A stretch of 64,000 bases of DNA. Source: Gemmatimonadota bacterium. Lineage in GTDB: Bacteria; Gemmatimonadota; Gemmatimonadetes; Longimicrobiales; Gaopeijiaceae. The notes under the pieces were generated by a model. The model ran no database searches, was not told the origin of the DNA, and was given only the letters and a program-made list of their open reading frames with translations. The stretch is taken from contig JAPPGZ010000107.1 in NCBI GenBank assembly GCA_028874905.1, forward strand, positions 62,001 through 126,000. The letters are read 5' to 3'. Every line of letters begins with the position of its first letter. Position 1 is the stretch's first letter. The position numbers and the translations under genes are program-made. Positions 1-9,484 of the stretch are shown one piece after another.

Positions 1-1
1 G

Positions 2-1819
2 GCGGGCCTGCACCGGATCGGCGGCAAGCGCTGGAGGCGGCTCAAACGGAAGACCGAAGCAGCGATCCACCAGATGACCGCCGAGTTGCTGGAACTCTAC
101 GCTGCGCGCCGCGCCCGCCCGGGCTACGCCTTTTCCCCGGACACCCGCTGGCAGCGCGAGATGGAGGCGGCGTTCGTGTACGAGGACACGCCCGACCAGC
201 GCACCGCCGTCGAGGACATCAAGAGGGACATGGAGTCGTCAGGGGTGATGGACCGCCTCGTTTGCGGCGACGCCGGCTACGGCAAGACGGAGGTCGCCAT
301 CCGAGCGGCCTTCAAGGCGGTCCAGGATGGAAAGCAGGTTGCAGTGCTGGCCCCCACCACGGTGCTCGTCGCGCAGCACGCCAGGACCTTCGGCGACCGG
401 CTCGCCGACTATCCGGTGGTCGTTCGTTCCCTTTCCCGGTTCGACCCTCCGCGCCGGCAGCGTGAGGTTGCGGCGGGTCTGTTGGACGGAACGGTCGATA
501 TCGTGATCGGTACGCATCGTCTCCTCTCGGGTGATATCGCGTTTCGTGACCTGGGCCTCGTGGTCATCGACGAGGAGCAGCGGCTCGGCGTACGTCAGAA
601 GGAGCGCCTCAAGAAGCTTCGCACCACCGTGGATGCGCTCACCCTGACCGCGACGCCGATCCCCCGGACCCTTTACCTGTCGCTGGCAGGCATTCGCGAT
701 CTGTCGCTCATCCGGACCCCGCCCAGAGACCGCATGGCCATCCTCACCCATGTCATCTCCTGGAGCGACCACCTGGTCGCCGAAGCCTGCCAGCGGGAAC
801 TCGATCGGGGAGGACAGGTGTTCTTCCTCCACAACCGGGTCGAGACGATCGACACGGCGGCCGAACGCGTGCGCCGTCTCGTGGGCGATGCGACCGTCGA
901 CGTGGCCCACGGCCAGATGGGTACCGGTCCTCTGGACCGCGCCATGACCCGCTTCGTGGAGGGACGAACCCAGGTTCTGGTCTGTTCCTCGATCATCGAG
1001 AACGGGCTGGACGTGGCCAACGCCAACACATTGATCGTTGCCGGCGCGCACCGCTTCGGGCTCTCGCAGCTCTATCAGATCCGCGGGCGCGTCGGGCGCT
1101 GGGACCGCCGGGCGTACTGCTACCTGGTAGTGCCCGACAACATCACGGAGGAGGCGGAAAAGCGCCTGCGGGTGCTCGAACACTTCACCGAACTCGGGAG
1201 CGGCTACCAGATTGCCCTGCGTGACCTCGAGGTCCGCGGTGCGGGCAACCTGCTCGGAGAGCACCAGTCCGGATTCGCGCACGCGGTCGGGCTGGACACC
1301 TACATGCGTCTCATGGAAGACGCCGTGCGCCGGGTGCGCGAAGGAGACCGGGGCGTCCGCCATCCACGCCCCGAGATTGCGATGTCGGACAGCGCGTACC
1401 TGCCGGATGACTATATTCAGGATCAGCATCAGAAACTCCACCTTTACCGCCGTCTCGCGAAGGTATCCGGACCGAGCGATGTCGAGGCCCTCGCCGATGA
1501 GATCACGGACCGGTTTGGACGGCCACCTCCGGCGGTAAGGCGGTTGCTGGACCAATCGCTATTGGGACTCGCCGGCCGTAGCGCCGGGGTCGATCGGATT
1601 CTGGTACGGGGGAGCACGGCGCGCGTCAACTTCCGCCCCGAAGTCATCCCGCGCATTTCCGCTCTGGAGGGGACACTGAAAGGTGAAGCCGTGGCGCTGG
1701 AGGTTCGCAGAATCACTCCGCTCTCGATAACCTTCACCTGCGAGGAAGCCGACAGGCTTGCCCCTGTGCTGGTACGCGCCCTGGCGACGCTCGGAGGAGG
1801 CACGAATGGAGACAAATAA
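2..1819 (+). CDS. mfd: Transcription-repair coupling factor Mfd, C-terminal part (5' end outside window)
   Basis: Mfd is a DNA translocase that removes RNA polymerase stalled at lesions and recruits UvrA. The frame is open from the window edge, so only about 605 residues of a protein usually near 1,150 are present. Visible parts are the end of the RNA polymerase-interacting domain ([11 protein letters not shown]), a superfamily 2 motor with Walker [10 protein letters not shown] and Walker B DEEQ, helicase motifs TATPIPRT and QIRGRVGR, and the C-terminal TRCF domain. The UvrB-like N-terminal half lies upstream. The stop overlaps the start of the next gene by 14 bases, which suggests co-transcription with the parvulin genes. 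Confidence 0.96.
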   Translation, partial: AGLHRIGGKRWRRLKRKTEAAIHQMTAELLELYAARRARPGYAFSPDTRWQREMEAAFVYEDTPDQRTAVEDIKRDMESSGVMDRLVCGDAGYGKTEVAIRAAFKAVQDGKQVAVLAPTTVLVAQHARTFGDRLADYPVVVRSLSRFDPPRRQREVAAGLLDGTVDIVIGTHRLLSGDIAFRDLGLVVIDEEQRLGVRQKERLKKLRTTVDALTLTATPIPRTLYLSLAGIRDLSLIRTPPRDRMAILTHVISWSDHLVAEACQRELDRGGQVFFLHNRVETIDTAAERVRRLVGDATVDVAHGQMGTGPLDRAMTRFVEGRTQVLVCSSIIENGLDVANANTLIVAGAHRFGLSQLYQIRGRVGRWDRRAYCYLVVPDNITEEAEKRLRVLEHFTELGSGYQIALRDLEVRGAGNLLGEHQSGFAHAVGLDTYMRLMEDAVRRVREGDRGVRHPRPEIAMSDSAYLPDDYIQDQHQKLHLYRRLAKVSGPSDVEALADEITDRFGRPPPAVRRLLDQSLLGLAGRSAGVDRILVRGSTARVNFRPEVIPRISALEGTLKGEAVALEVRRITPLSITFTCEEADRLAPVLVRALATLGGGTNGDK

Positions 1820-3182
1820 TGTAATGCATAGCGCATTGTCAAGATTTCTGCTGTTGACGCTGACGCTCGCGGGCTGTAACCCCGGATCACTTGCCGAAGC
1901 GGATGGAAGCGTACTCCGTGTCGAAGACGCCGCGGTCCTGATTGCCAACAACAGCCGCGTCCTGCCGGATTCGCAGATCGTGCGGGTGGTCGCCGAACTC
2001 TGGGTGGATTACACCCTCCTGGCCTCGCGCCTCATGGAGGACTCGACCCTTCAGTCTCTGGACGTCGGTCTGGTGACGGAGGCGCCGCTGGACGAGTTGA
2101 TGATCACCCGCCTCAGGGACGAGGTGGTGGGGGTCGATACGATCGTTGGCGAAGAGGAGTTGATGGCCCGGTTCGCGGCGGATATGCCCGGGGCCCGAGC
2201 CACGGCGTCGCAGATCCTGCTCCTCGTCCCCCGTAGCGCGACGACCCTCCAGCGCGATAGCGTCCGCGCCCTGGCAACCGGCCTGAGGTCCCAGCTGGAG
2301 GGCGGTGCGGACTTTGCGGGGCTGGCTTCACGCTACAGCGACGATCCAGGGAGCGGCGGCAGGGGCGGAAGCATGGGGACCTTCGGGCGGGGGGAGATGC
2401 TTGGGGCGGTCGACTCGGCGGTTTTCAGCCTGCGCCCCGGCGAGACTGCCGGACCGGTCGAGTCCTCCCTCGGCTATCACCTTCTGCGGCTCGACGCCCT
2501 TGAGGTCCCGGAGCTCTCGGAGGTGGGAGCGGAATTCCGCCGGCAGATCCAGCTTGAACGTCTGGCCCGGGCCGAGGCTGAATACGTCACCGAGCTCGAC
2601 TCCACGTCCGGACTGACCCTCGCGGACGGAGCCGTGGAACTGGCCCGCGCGCTGGCGACAACAGCTCCATCGCGTCTGTCACAGGGCGCCGCCGGTCGAC
2701 CGCTGGTTACGTGGGACGCGGGTTCCTATTCGGCGGGGGACTTCCTGTCGCTTGTGCGCCTTTCGGGGGAGGGGTTTGGCGAGGGTGTGGCTTCTGCGTC
2801 GGATCAGGAGATGGAAGCCGTGCTTCGACGTCTCGGGCAGGAGGAACTGCTCCTGGAGCACGCCCGGGCGCTCGGATTCGCGCCGACGGCGGCCGAGATC
2901 GATTCGGTGTCGGCAGAGGCGCGCGCCGCAATCCGGGAACGGGCCGCACTGATCGGGCTCGCACCACAGGGGACGCAAACCGACTCCGCCTCCGTCCCGC
3001 CCCAAGCGGGACAGGCCCCTGCGGCGCACCAGGTGGAGGCGGCGCTGGTCCGCGTCGTGTCCGGCGAGAGCGAGATCATTCCACTGGGCGGCGTTACATT
3101 GCTACTCAGGGACCAGGGTTCCTGGCGTATCAACGCTTCAGCCGTGACGGCAACGCTGGAACGGATCGATCAACTCAGATAG
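1806..3182 (+). CDS. Parvulin-type peptidyl-prolyl isomerase lipoprotein
   Basis: A predicted envelope foldase of 458 residues. The N-terminus has a hydrophobic stretch ending in the lipobox LTLAGC, so it is probably a lipoprotein. A PpiC/rotamase domain spans roughly residues 131-235, with the family pattern [14 protein letters not shown] followed by GYHLLRLD. The remaining C-terminal half is helical and resembles SurA-like chaperone regions. I chose the ATG that overlaps the mfd end; an ATG 18 bases downstream is also possible. It lies directly before a second parvulin protein, and the pair probably works on outer-membrane protein folding. The substrate is not visible from sequence. Confidence 0.85.
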   Translation: METNNVMHSALSRFLLLTLTLAGCNPGSLAEADGSVLRVEDAAVLIANNSRVLPDSQIVRVVAELWVDYTLLASRLMEDSTLQSLDVGLVTEAPLDELMITRLRDEVVGVDTIVGEEELMARFAADMPGARATASQILLLVPRSATTLQRDSVRALATGLRSQLEGGADFAGLASRYSDDPGSGGRGGSMGTFGRGEMLGAVDSAVFSLRPGETAGPVESSLGYHLLRLDALEVPELSEVGAEFRRQIQLERLARAEAEYVTELDSTSGLTLADGAVELARALATTAPSRLSQGAAGRPLVTWDAGSYSAGDFLSLVRLSGEGFGEGVASASDQEMEAVLRRLGQEELLLEHARALGFAPTAAEIDSVSAEARAAIRERAALIGLAPQGTQTDSASVPPQAGQAPAAHQVEAALVRVVSGESEIIPLGGVTLLLRDQGSWRINASAVTATLERIDQLR

Positions 3183-3217
3183 GTGTCGGCCCCCGTGGCG
3201 CACCTCGGATGTGCAGG

Positions 3218-4552
3218 ATGATCATGAAACAGACCACTCCCCTCCCCGCCCGGATGGCCCCTTTTGCAGCCATCGTCGTGCTTCTGGCGGCCGTGCCCGG
3301 GACCGGAGCCCAGACGGCAGGCGATGACCTGGTCGATGAAGTGGTCGCGATCGTCGGTGATTCGGTGATCCTTCTGTCGCAGGTCGTTCAGCAGGAGAAC
3401 CAGTGGCGGGCACGGGGCATGCCTGTTCCGGAGGAGGGCACACGGGATCGGGAGGAGTTCCGGCAGGCGAGGCTGGAGGATCTCGTACAGCAGCTCCTGG
3501 TGCTGCAGGCGGCGGCCCAGGACACGCTGCTGGCGGTCGAGGACGAGCGGGTCGAGGATGGGCTGCAGGAGCGCATGGCTCAGACAGAGGCCAACTTCGG
3601 CAGCCGAGCTGCGATGGAGCAGGCACTGGAACTCGAGGGACTCACGATCCAGAGCTACAGGGAGATGGTGCGGGAACAGCTCGCCCAGGAACAACTCGTG
3701 CAACTCTACATGGCCCGCCATGGCGATCAGGGCGCCGTCGAAGTCACGGAAGACGAGATGCGCGCGTTTTTCGAGGAGGGGCAGGCGACTCTGGAAGAGC
3801 GTCCCGCCACGGTGACGTTCAAGCAGGTGATGCTCAGCGTCGCTCCTTCCGATTCTTCCCGACAAGCCGCGCGCGACACGCTCGAGGGCCTGCTGGAGCG
3901 GGCCCGCGCGGGCGATGACTTCGCCGCACTCGCGACCGAGTACTCGCAGGATCCCGGCTCGGCGACCGCGGGCGGAGATCTGGGCTGGTTTCGCCGGGGC
4001 GACATGGTCGACGAGTTTGAAGAGGCCGCTTTCACGCTTCTGGAGGGCGGCATCAGCGAAGTGGTCGAAACGATCCACGGCTTCCACATCATCCTGCTGG
4101 AACGCATGCGCGTCGCCGAGCGGAAGGCCCGGCACATTCTGATCCGGCCGGAGACGGGTCCGCAGGACAATTCCCAGACGCGCCGGGTAGCCGAGGAAGT
4201 CTCGGCGCGTGCCGCAACGGAGGACTTCCAGGCGCTGATCGACGAATACCACGACTCCAGCCTGCCCGATTCCGCCACCGTGCCGCAGAGGCAGATTGCT
4301 CAGATTCTGCCAGCCGCCTACCTGGCCGCCCTGACGGGTCGGGAGGAGGGCGAAGTCGTGGGTCCCATCCAGTTCCGCTACCTCGAACAGGAGCGGTTCG
4401 CCGTCCTGAAGATCGTCGAACTGAGGGAAGCGGGCGAGTTCACCTACGAGGACCTCGAGCCCCAGATCCGGGCCACGCTGATGCGGCAGAAGCGCATCGA
4501 GGCGCTGATGCAGAGCCTGCGCGCAAAGACCTACGTCGAGTTCGTAAACTGA
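3218..4552 (+). CDS. surA: SurA-like periplasmic peptidyl-prolyl isomerase/chaperone
   Basis: A 444-residue periplasmic chaperone candidate. A signal peptide ending near GTGAQ is followed by the SurA N-terminal signature ([18 protein letters not shown]) and a helical chaperone region. A full parvulin domain covers about residues 194-297 ([20 protein letters not shown]), and a weaker second parvulin-like segment starts at ERKARHILI near residue 300. In known bacteria SurA escorts outer-membrane proteins to the BAM complex. In-frame ATGs lie at 3209, 3218 and 3224, so the exact start is uncertain. The stop overlaps the probable start of pdxA, a gene order also known for surA-pdxA in proteobacteria. 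Confidence 0.9.
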   Translation: MIMKQTTPLPARMAPFAAIVVLLAAVPGTGAQTAGDDLVDEVVAIVGDSVILLSQVVQQENQWRARGMPVPEEGTRDREEFRQARLEDLVQQLLVLQAAAQDTLLAVEDERVEDGLQERMAQTEANFGSRAAMEQALELEGLTIQSYREMVREQLAQEQLVQLYMARHGDQGAVEVTEDEMRAFFEEGQATLEERPATVTFKQVMLSVAPSDSSRQAARDTLEGLLERARAGDDFAALATEYSQDPGSATAGGDLGWFRRGDMVDEFEEAAFTLLEGGISEVVETIHGFHIILLERMRVAERKARHILIRPETGPQDNSQTRRVAEEVSARAATEDFQALIDEYHDSSLPDSATVPQRQIAQILPAAYLAALTGREEGEVVGPIQFRYLEQERFAVLKIVELREAGEFTYEDLEPQIRATLMRQKRIEALMQSLRAKTYVEFVN

Positions 4553-5481
4553 ACAGCCTGGCCATCACCCTGGGCGACCCCCGGGGCATCGGGCCGGAGG
4601 TGACCGCAAAAGCCCTGGCCGCCACCGACTTGAACGACGTCGCGGTGCGCGTCGCCGGACCGGTCGAGTGCGCGGCCGACTTCCGCGAGGTGTGCCGGTA
4701 CGACGCGCTGGAAGGAGGGGAGGCGGGTCTGGCGCCGGGGCGTGCGGCCGGGCTCGCGATCGAGCGGGCCGTGAGCTGGGCGCTCGCCGGCGACGTGGAC
4801 GCCGTGGTGACCGCCCCCGTCCACAAGCCGGCACTCGAGGAAGCGGGATACCATCCGGGCCACACCGAGATGCTGATGGCCCTGTCCGATGTGCCGCGCG
4901 TAGGGATGCTGATGTGCGACGAGGCGCCGGACGGCGAAAGTCCGCGGCCGGCGAAGCGCGTGCTTCTCGCAACGACGCACATTCCGTTGGCGAGGGTTCC
5001 GAACGCGGTCACGGCCGATCTGCTTGTTTCCCAAACCCGTCTGCTCGCAGCGGCGCTTCACACCGACTGGCGCATGCCGGCGCCGCGAATCGCGCTTTGC
5101 GCCCTGAACCCGCACGCCTCCGACGAGGGACTGTTCGGCACCGAGGAGCGGGACGTGTACGGGCCGGCTCTGGCGTCCCTGGCGGACGGCCCCTGGTCGA
5201 TCACCGGGCCGGTACCCGCCGACACTGTCTTCGGCCGTGCGTTTGCGGGCGAATTCGATGCCGTGGTCGCCCCGTATCATGACGTGGGTATGGCCGCGTT
5301 CAAGACGGCAGCATTCGGACAGGGTGTCAATGTCACGATCGGCCTGCCTTTCGTGCGCACATCCCCGGACCACGGCACCGCGTTCGACATCGCGGGAAGG
5401 GGCGTAGCGGATCCTTCCTCCATGGTGGAGGCCATCCGGCTCGCGATCAGGCTCGCCCGGGGCCGCCGGGGACTGGCCTGA
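4549..5481 (+). CDS. pdxA: 4-hydroxythreonine-4-phosphate dehydrogenase PdxA, apparent CTG start
   Basis: PdxA oxidises 4-phosphohydroxy-L-threonine in pyridoxal 5'-phosphate synthesis. The conserved N-terminal motif [13 protein letters not shown] lies upstream of the first GTG at 4600, so a GTG start would delete it. No ATG, GTG or TTG is available between the surA stop and the motif. CTG at 4549 overlaps the surA TGA as CTGA and gives a 310-residue protein of normal family length. Further family features are [15 protein letters not shown] with its metal-binding His, and [10 protein letters not shown]. The function is firm; the start codon is inferred. Confidence 0.92.
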   Translation: MNSLAITLGDPRGIGPEVTAKALAATDLNDVAVRVAGPVECAADFREVCRYDALEGGEAGLAPGRAAGLAIERAVSWALAGDVDAVVTAPVHKPALEEAGYHPGHTEMLMALSDVPRVGMLMCDEAPDGESPRPAKRVLLATTHIPLARVPNAVTADLLVSQTRLLAAALHTDWRMPAPRIALCALNPHASDEGLFGTEERDVYGPALASLADGPWSITGPVPADTVFGRAFAGEFDAVVAPYHDVGMAAFKTAAFGQGVNVTIGLPFVRTSPDHGTAFDIAGRGVADPSSMVEAIRLAIRLARGRRGLA

Positions 5482-5564
5482 CCGGCGCCGCAGGGCGTTT
5501 TTGCACGCTTTTGCCCCGTCAACCGTTATTAAGGGAGCAGTAGTCGATTGGCAGGGCCCGTTCC

Positions 5565-6152
5565 GTGGACCACTGGACCGAAAAATCAGAGAGGACGCCG
5601 TTGACCTCGGCGAAAGGCAACACTGCGGCGACTGTGTTGGCGACCCTCGCGGTCGTCCAACTCTCGCTATTGGCGGACGGTCCGGAGACGGGGAAGGCCG
5701 GGTTCGTCGCGATTGGCGATGATCTTTCGGGTGTACGGGTTGGCGACGGGGGCGAGGCAAGCAGCCCGCTCATTGATTTCCAGCTGGTGCTGGTCTTCGA
5801 TCCCGAGTGTGCCCATTCGCGCCGCGTTGCCCCCAAGTGGGCAGGATTCCTGAAGGATGCCGACAGGCCCGGAAGCGTTGTCGCGGTCGCCCCGGGATCG
5901 CTCGCAGCGGCCGCCCGGCATGCGGAGGCCTACGGCTGGCAGGTCCCGGTAGCGACCCCGGACCGCTTTCGGCCGGGAAGCCGGGATCACGCGCTGGTCA
6001 GCCGTACACCGTGGGTCTTTGCGCTGCAAGACGGTCGCGTGGTCGCACAGGGCCACGGAGATGAGTTGACCGAAGTCGTCGCGGCCCTGTCGTCCTCAAC
6101 CGGTGCCTCACGCGCGGCGCGGCCACGACTCGCGACGGCCAACCTGCCGTGA
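5565..6152 (+). CDS. Membrane-anchored redoxin-like protein with one active-site cysteine
   Basis: A 195-residue protein with one N-terminal hydrophobic segment (residues 21-38) and a thioredoxin-like fold. The order is beta strand LVLVFDPECAHS, a helix, VVAVAP, then a TPWVFAL strand with a cis-proline position near residue 149. The usual CxxC is replaced by CAHS (Cys82, Ser85), so a classical dithiol exchange is not possible. It may act as a monothiol reductase, or be a degenerate partner. GTG 5565 is one start; TTG 5601, with a better-spaced GAGAGGA, would give a cleaner signal anchor. It opens the accessory cluster, and its stop overlaps the next start as GTGA. Confidence 0.6.
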   Translation: MDHWTEKSERTPLTSAKGNTAATVLATLAVVQLSLLADGPETGKAGFVAIGDDLSGVRVGDGGEASSPLIDFQLVLVFDPECAHSRRVAPKWAGFLKDADRPGSVVAVAPGSLAAAARHAEAYGWQVPVATPDRFRPGSRDHALVSRTPWVFALQDGRVVAQGHGDELTEVVAALSSSTGASRAARPRLATANLP

Positions 6153-7276
6153 AGTCCCGGCTCCTGTTGTGCGGCATGGCCTGCGCGGTCACGAGCGCCT
6201 GCGCGAGCTCGGACACCGCGATCGAGTTTCGCGAGGTACCGGCCGACGCGCTCACGACGCCTTTTCCCGGTGTGGAATTCACGGCCATCCGGGACATCGT
6301 GGCCGCGCCGGGCGCGGTCTGGGTCCTCGACACCTCTCCACCGTTCCTCACGCGGATCGAGCCACGCGGTGGTGGCACCGTTCGTGGTGGCGACCGCGGT
6401 GAAGGTCCGGAGGATCTCCTCTTCCCCATCGCCCTTCAGATCGACCCGGACAGCGGTCTGGCACACGTGTGGGATCTCGGCGCCAGGGCACACAAGGTCT
6501 TCGACGCGACCATATCGCTGGTCCGGTCGGATCGCCTGCGGGGAGCGGACTGGGCGCGCCGCACGGATTTCACCGACGTCTCCTACGCGGACCCCTACCG
6601 TGTCCGTCTGGATGGACGGGGCACGGTCGTCGTGGACACGCCCGCCAATCTCGACGTCACGGCCGACTTCCGGCGAGCGTCTCTCGTACGGGCCGATCTC
6701 GCGCTGGAGACCCGCCGGGAAGTCGTCGCCTTCTCGGACTACATGCGGTCGACACGGGAAGACCCCGGAGAATTCGTGCCCGTCCCCCTGTGGGACGCTT
6801 GCGGAAGCGACCTGGTGCTCTGGCGTCCCGCCTCGCACGACCTGGTCTGGCTGGACGCCGATGGATCGATCGCAGCCCACGTCCCGATCCCGGGACACCC
6901 TTCCCCGATCCGGGAGGCGGACATCGTAGTCTATCTGGAGAGGATGATCCGCCTCGAACTGGGGCCGAACTACGCCGCGGCCGGGATCGACCTGGAGGTC
7001 ATGGCCCGAGACGTGCGAGCGCAATTCTCGGATGAATTGCCGTTCGTGACCTCGGTCCGGTGCCAGGCGGGAGGCGCGGCATGGCTCCGTCTGTTCGACA
7101 ACCGGACCGATCCCCTGGGACACGGCCGCCGCTGGCTGCGAGTGACCAGCGCAGGATCTGTCGACGCGCTCGAATTCCCCCCCTCGTTCGAGCCTCTGAC
7201 CGCCACGTCGCGGGAAGTGCTCGGCTCCTTTGAATCCTCCGACGCGTTACAGCGGCTCGCCGAATGGACATGGTGA
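6149..7276 (+). CDS. Six-bladed beta-propeller lipoprotein
   Basis: A 375-residue exported protein. The N-terminus has a short hydrophobic segment ending at the lipobox-like VTSAC. The body has repeated strand-turn blades with asp/gly-rich turns, for example VWVLDTSPPFLTRI and AHVWDLGARAHKVFD, plus a GEGPEDLLFP segment. These resemble the 6-bladed beta-propeller proteins that Bacteroidota place beside small secreted cysteine-rich peptides of the NVEALA type. It overlaps the redoxin-like gene by four bases and is followed 41 bases later by an eight-cysteine peptide gene. The ligand is unknown. The propeller call is inference from blade periodicity and context. Confidence 0.6.
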   Translation: MKSRLLLCGMACAVTSACASSDTAIEFREVPADALTTPFPGVEFTAIRDIVAAPGAVWVLDTSPPFLTRIEPRGGGTVRGGDRGEGPEDLLFPIALQIDPDSGLAHVWDLGARAHKVFDATISLVRSDRLRGADWARRTDFTDVSYADPYRVRLDGRGTVVVDTPANLDVTADFRRASLVRADLALETRREVVAFSDYMRSTREDPGEFVPVPLWDACGSDLVLWRPASHDLVWLDADGSIAAHVPIPGHPSPIREADIVVYLERMIRLELGPNYAAAGIDLEVMARDVRAQFSDELPFVTSVRCQAGGAAWLRLFDNRTDPLGHGRRWLRVTSAGSVDALEFPPSFEPLTATSREVLGSFESSDALQRLAEWTW

Positions 7277-7317
7277 GGCCGTACCGCGTCGCGTCACCTT
7301 TCAGGGAGGCGTGACCC

Positions 7318-7524
7318 ATGCGCAGGCTGGTCATAGCGGGTCTGGTCGTTCTGAACGTTCTGCTGGCGGCCGCCCTGTTCGCGACGCCCGCCCGTACCAT
7401 CGTCACCCGCTTCACGCGTGCCGACTGCTGCTGGGGCGAGGGCACCAAGGCGTATTGCTGCCGTGAATGCTGCTGGCTGGTCAAGAACTGTGACCGTGAT
7501 CGCGAATGCCAGCCCGACCCATGA
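7318..7524 (+). CDS. Small secreted or membrane-anchored cysteine-rich peptide
   Basis: A 68-residue product. Residues 4-24 form a hydrophobic signal or anchor ending near LFATPA. The C-terminal half holds eight cysteines at 37, 38, 47, 48, 51, 52, 58 and 64, arranged as three CC pairs plus two singles. It has an excellent ribosome binding site (GGGAGG) before the ATG, and its stop overlaps the next start as ATGA, so it is clearly expressed as part of the cluster. Cysteine density and context resemble NVEALA-type exported peptides. The cysteines could form disulfides, bind metal, or be modified. No known peptide family is certain. Confidence 0.7.
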   Translation: MRRLVIAGLVVLNVLLAAALFATPARTIVTRFTRADCCWGEGTKAYCCRECCWLVKNCDRDRECQPDP

Positions 7525-8363
7525 CCGGGTGGTTTGAACGCCCTACGGCTGCAGCGAGCATGGCCGGGATGGCCCATGCGCTGAAGGCGACAATCGTCTG
7601 GACCCTGGGCCTGGTGGCCGCGATCGTCGTGTTCGTCACCGTGGCGGTAGACCAGCCGCAACCATGGTCGGGCTGGACGTGGTTCGCGTACGTGGCGGGC
7701 CAGCTGGGCTTCGTCCTGCCCTTCGCCGCATTTGCAGGAGGGGTCGCGATTTGGGGCCGTAACACGGCCGTCGGAAGCACCGCAATTGCAGTCCTGGCCG
7801 GGCTGCTCATCGGGCTGGCGAGCTACGCGTCGTCCGAGGTCGTCAACCCGCTCGCGGAATACGCCGCCCTGGCGGACCAGCCCGACGTAGCCGATATGAG
7901 ACCCTTCGGGCCGAGCACCCCGGCGGGCAAGCTCCGTCAGCTCCGCTTTGTCGACGCGAACCCTCCGGGACAATACAGGGTGGGCCACGAGACACGGACG
8001 CCACCCAACCGTGTCCGGCTCCTGCTGCATGTTCCGGCGGCATTTGTGGTATTCTCGATCCTCAACTGTTTGCTGGGGCTCTACGCATCGCGGTTGACGG
8101 CGACGCTGCGGGATGCGAGCCGCCGAAACGGATGCCTCGCGATCGGCCTTGCCGGCGGCCTCGGGTTCTTTGTCGCGGCCTATGCCGCCAGCCACCCGAA
8201 CCGCGATTGGGTCGCGGTCTCCGGTGTGGCGGCCGCCTGGATTCCCCTGGCAGTACCGCTCCTCGAAGCCATGGTGCTCGGAGTGATGATCCGCTACCGC
8301 GAGGACGTCTCCGTCTTCGACGGCTTGAACAGCAGGAATGGGCCCCATCCGCGAGGAACCTGA
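7521..8363 (+). CDS. Six-helix integral membrane protein of unknown function
   Basis: A 280-residue protein. I see six hydrophobic segments at about 22-43, 55-77, 83-103, 168-190, 206-224 and 231-256. A soluble loop between helices three and four (104-167) is proline- and charge-rich. The three-plus-three layout recalls LptF/LptG permeases, but the periplasmic domain is far too short for that family, so I do not assign it. The start chosen overlaps the peptide-gene stop as ATGA; an ATG at 7506 is less likely. Position directly after the cysteine-rich peptide suggests a role in its export, processing or sensing. That role is inference. Confidence 0.65.
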   Translation: MTGWFERPTAAASMAGMAHALKATIVWTLGLVAAIVVFVTVAVDQPQPWSGWTWFAYVAGQLGFVLPFAAFAGGVAIWGRNTAVGSTAIAVLAGLLIGLASYASSEVVNPLAEYAALADQPDVADMRPFGPSTPAGKLRQLRFVDANPPGQYRVGHETRTPPNRVRLLLHVPAAFVVFSILNCLLGLYASRLTATLRDASRRNGCLAIGLAGGLGFFVAAYAASHPNRDWVAVSGVAAAWIPLAVPLLEAMVLGVMIRYREDVSVFDGLNSRNGPHPRGT

Positions 8364-8366
8364 AGC

Positions 8367-8804
8367 ATGACTTGTCCTGATGTGTTTCGCATCACCGACG
8401 ACGATGTGGGCACCGAGGTCGACGCGGATGGGCGCGAACACCTCGGGACATGCCCCGCGTGCCATCTCGATCTCCTCGTGATCCGGTCGGCCAGAGAGGC
8501 ATTCGAGCCGGAGCCGGAGATCCGGCCGGACCTCGACCACCTCAATGAGCTCGTCATGCGCAGGATTGCGGAACGGCGGATCCAGCGGGCAATCGTTCGT
8601 CCCGCCGACGTGTGGGTGACCGCCCTGCTAGGGGCCCTGACAGCGGCCGCCGCGATCCTGACGACAGGCGGGCACCTGCAGCCGGGGGCCACCACCCTCG
8701 AGTTGACGCTGGCCGCCGCGGGCGCGGGCGCGGTGGCCGCCTGGGCACACCGGCTGGCCGGCAGAAGGGAGCACACGCTGGCGCTTCAGGCGGCACGGAC
8801 CTGA
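8367..8804 (+). CDS. Zinc-finger anti-sigma factor-like membrane protein
   Basis: A 145-residue protein. The N-terminal cytoplasmic part holds H25-x3-C29-x2-C32, the ZAS zinc-binding pattern of anti-sigma factors. Two C-terminal hydrophobic segments (about 83-100 and 111-127) would anchor it in the inner membrane. It sits three bases after the six-helix membrane protein and 35 bases before an ECF sigma gene. It is therefore probably the sigma factor's membrane antagonist, although anti-sigma genes more often follow the sigma gene. The signal it responds to is unknown. The periplasmic loop is only about ten residues, so sensing may require the neighbouring membrane protein. Confidence 0.65.
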   Translation: MTCPDVFRITDDDVGTEVDADGREHLGTCPACHLDLLVIRSAREAFEPEPEIRPDLDHLNELVMRRIAERRIQRAIVRPADVWVTALLGALTAAAAILTTGGHLQPGATTLELTLAAAGAGAVAAWAHRLAGRREHTLALQAART

Positions 8805-8839
8805 GCCGGAACGGCTTCGCGGATCCGCCCGCCCAGTCC

Positions 8840-9457
8840 ATGACTCATCCCCGAGACGGAGACGCGAAGCGCACGTCGTTCGATGCCGTGCAGTTCGCGG
8901 CCGGTGGCGACTACGCCCGCCGCGTCGTGCGCGAACACGGTCCGCTGGTGTGGGCCGTATGCAAGGGCTACGCGCGCGACCGGGACCACCTGGACGATCT
9001 GTACCAGGAGACCTGGCTGAAGGTGTACGCGACAGCGGGATCGTTTCGGGCAACCGGGACCTTTCGGGGCTGGCTCTCCCGGCTGGCCCGAAGCGTTTGC
9101 GTCAGCGACTATCGAGCCCGGAGGGCCGCCGCCCGGAGCATTGACCGCTACGCCGGCGAGGTGGGCGCCTCCGACGTGGCCGGGCCGGGCCGTCCGGATC
9201 CACTCGAGCAGACCGAGAAGCAACTCGTCCAGCACGTCATTCGCGAGGCGATCGACGACCTCCCCGCGCGCGAGCGGCAGGCGTTGACCCTCAGGTTGAT
9301 CGACGAGAGGAGCCCTGCCGAGGTGGCTCGCCTGATGCGCGTCCGACCGGCGACCGTGCGCTCCCACATTCGCCACGCCCTGCAACGGCTCAGGAAGCGC
9401 ATTGAGGATCCGCAGGACCCGTTGCACGTCCTCTTGCACGTGCGGCTCGACGGCTGA
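8840..9457 (+). CDS. ECF-type RNA polymerase sigma factor
   Basis: A 205-residue sigma-70 family protein of the extracytoplasmic-function class. Region 2 (about residues 24-95) contains DHLDDLYQETWLKVY and TFRGWLSRLARS. Region 4 (about 128-188) contains LPARERQALTLRLI and an HTH with ATVRSHIRHALQRLRKRI. I chose ATG 8840, which begins right at the family's usual N-terminus; the upstream open frame is an overlap with the anti-sigma gene. Known ECF factors direct transcription of a small regulon, often including their own operon. No matching promoter pair was found by eye. Confidence 0.88.
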   Translation: MTHPRDGDAKRTSFDAVQFAAGGDYARRVVREHGPLVWAVCKGYARDRDHLDDLYQETWLKVYATAGSFRATGTFRGWLSRLARSVCVSDYRARRAAARSIDRYAGEVGASDVAGPGRPDPLEQTEKQLVQHVIREAIDDLPARERQALTLRLIDERSPAEVARLMRVRPATVRSHIRHALQRLRKRIEDPQDPLHVLLHVRLDG

Positions 9458-9484
9458 CAAGCGACCTGCGGGGCTCCGCGCCTT

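Noticed and set aside
4600-5481. pdxA starting at GTG 4600
   Set aside because: Would remove the conserved N-terminal GDPxGIGPE motif; the upstream CTG is preferred.
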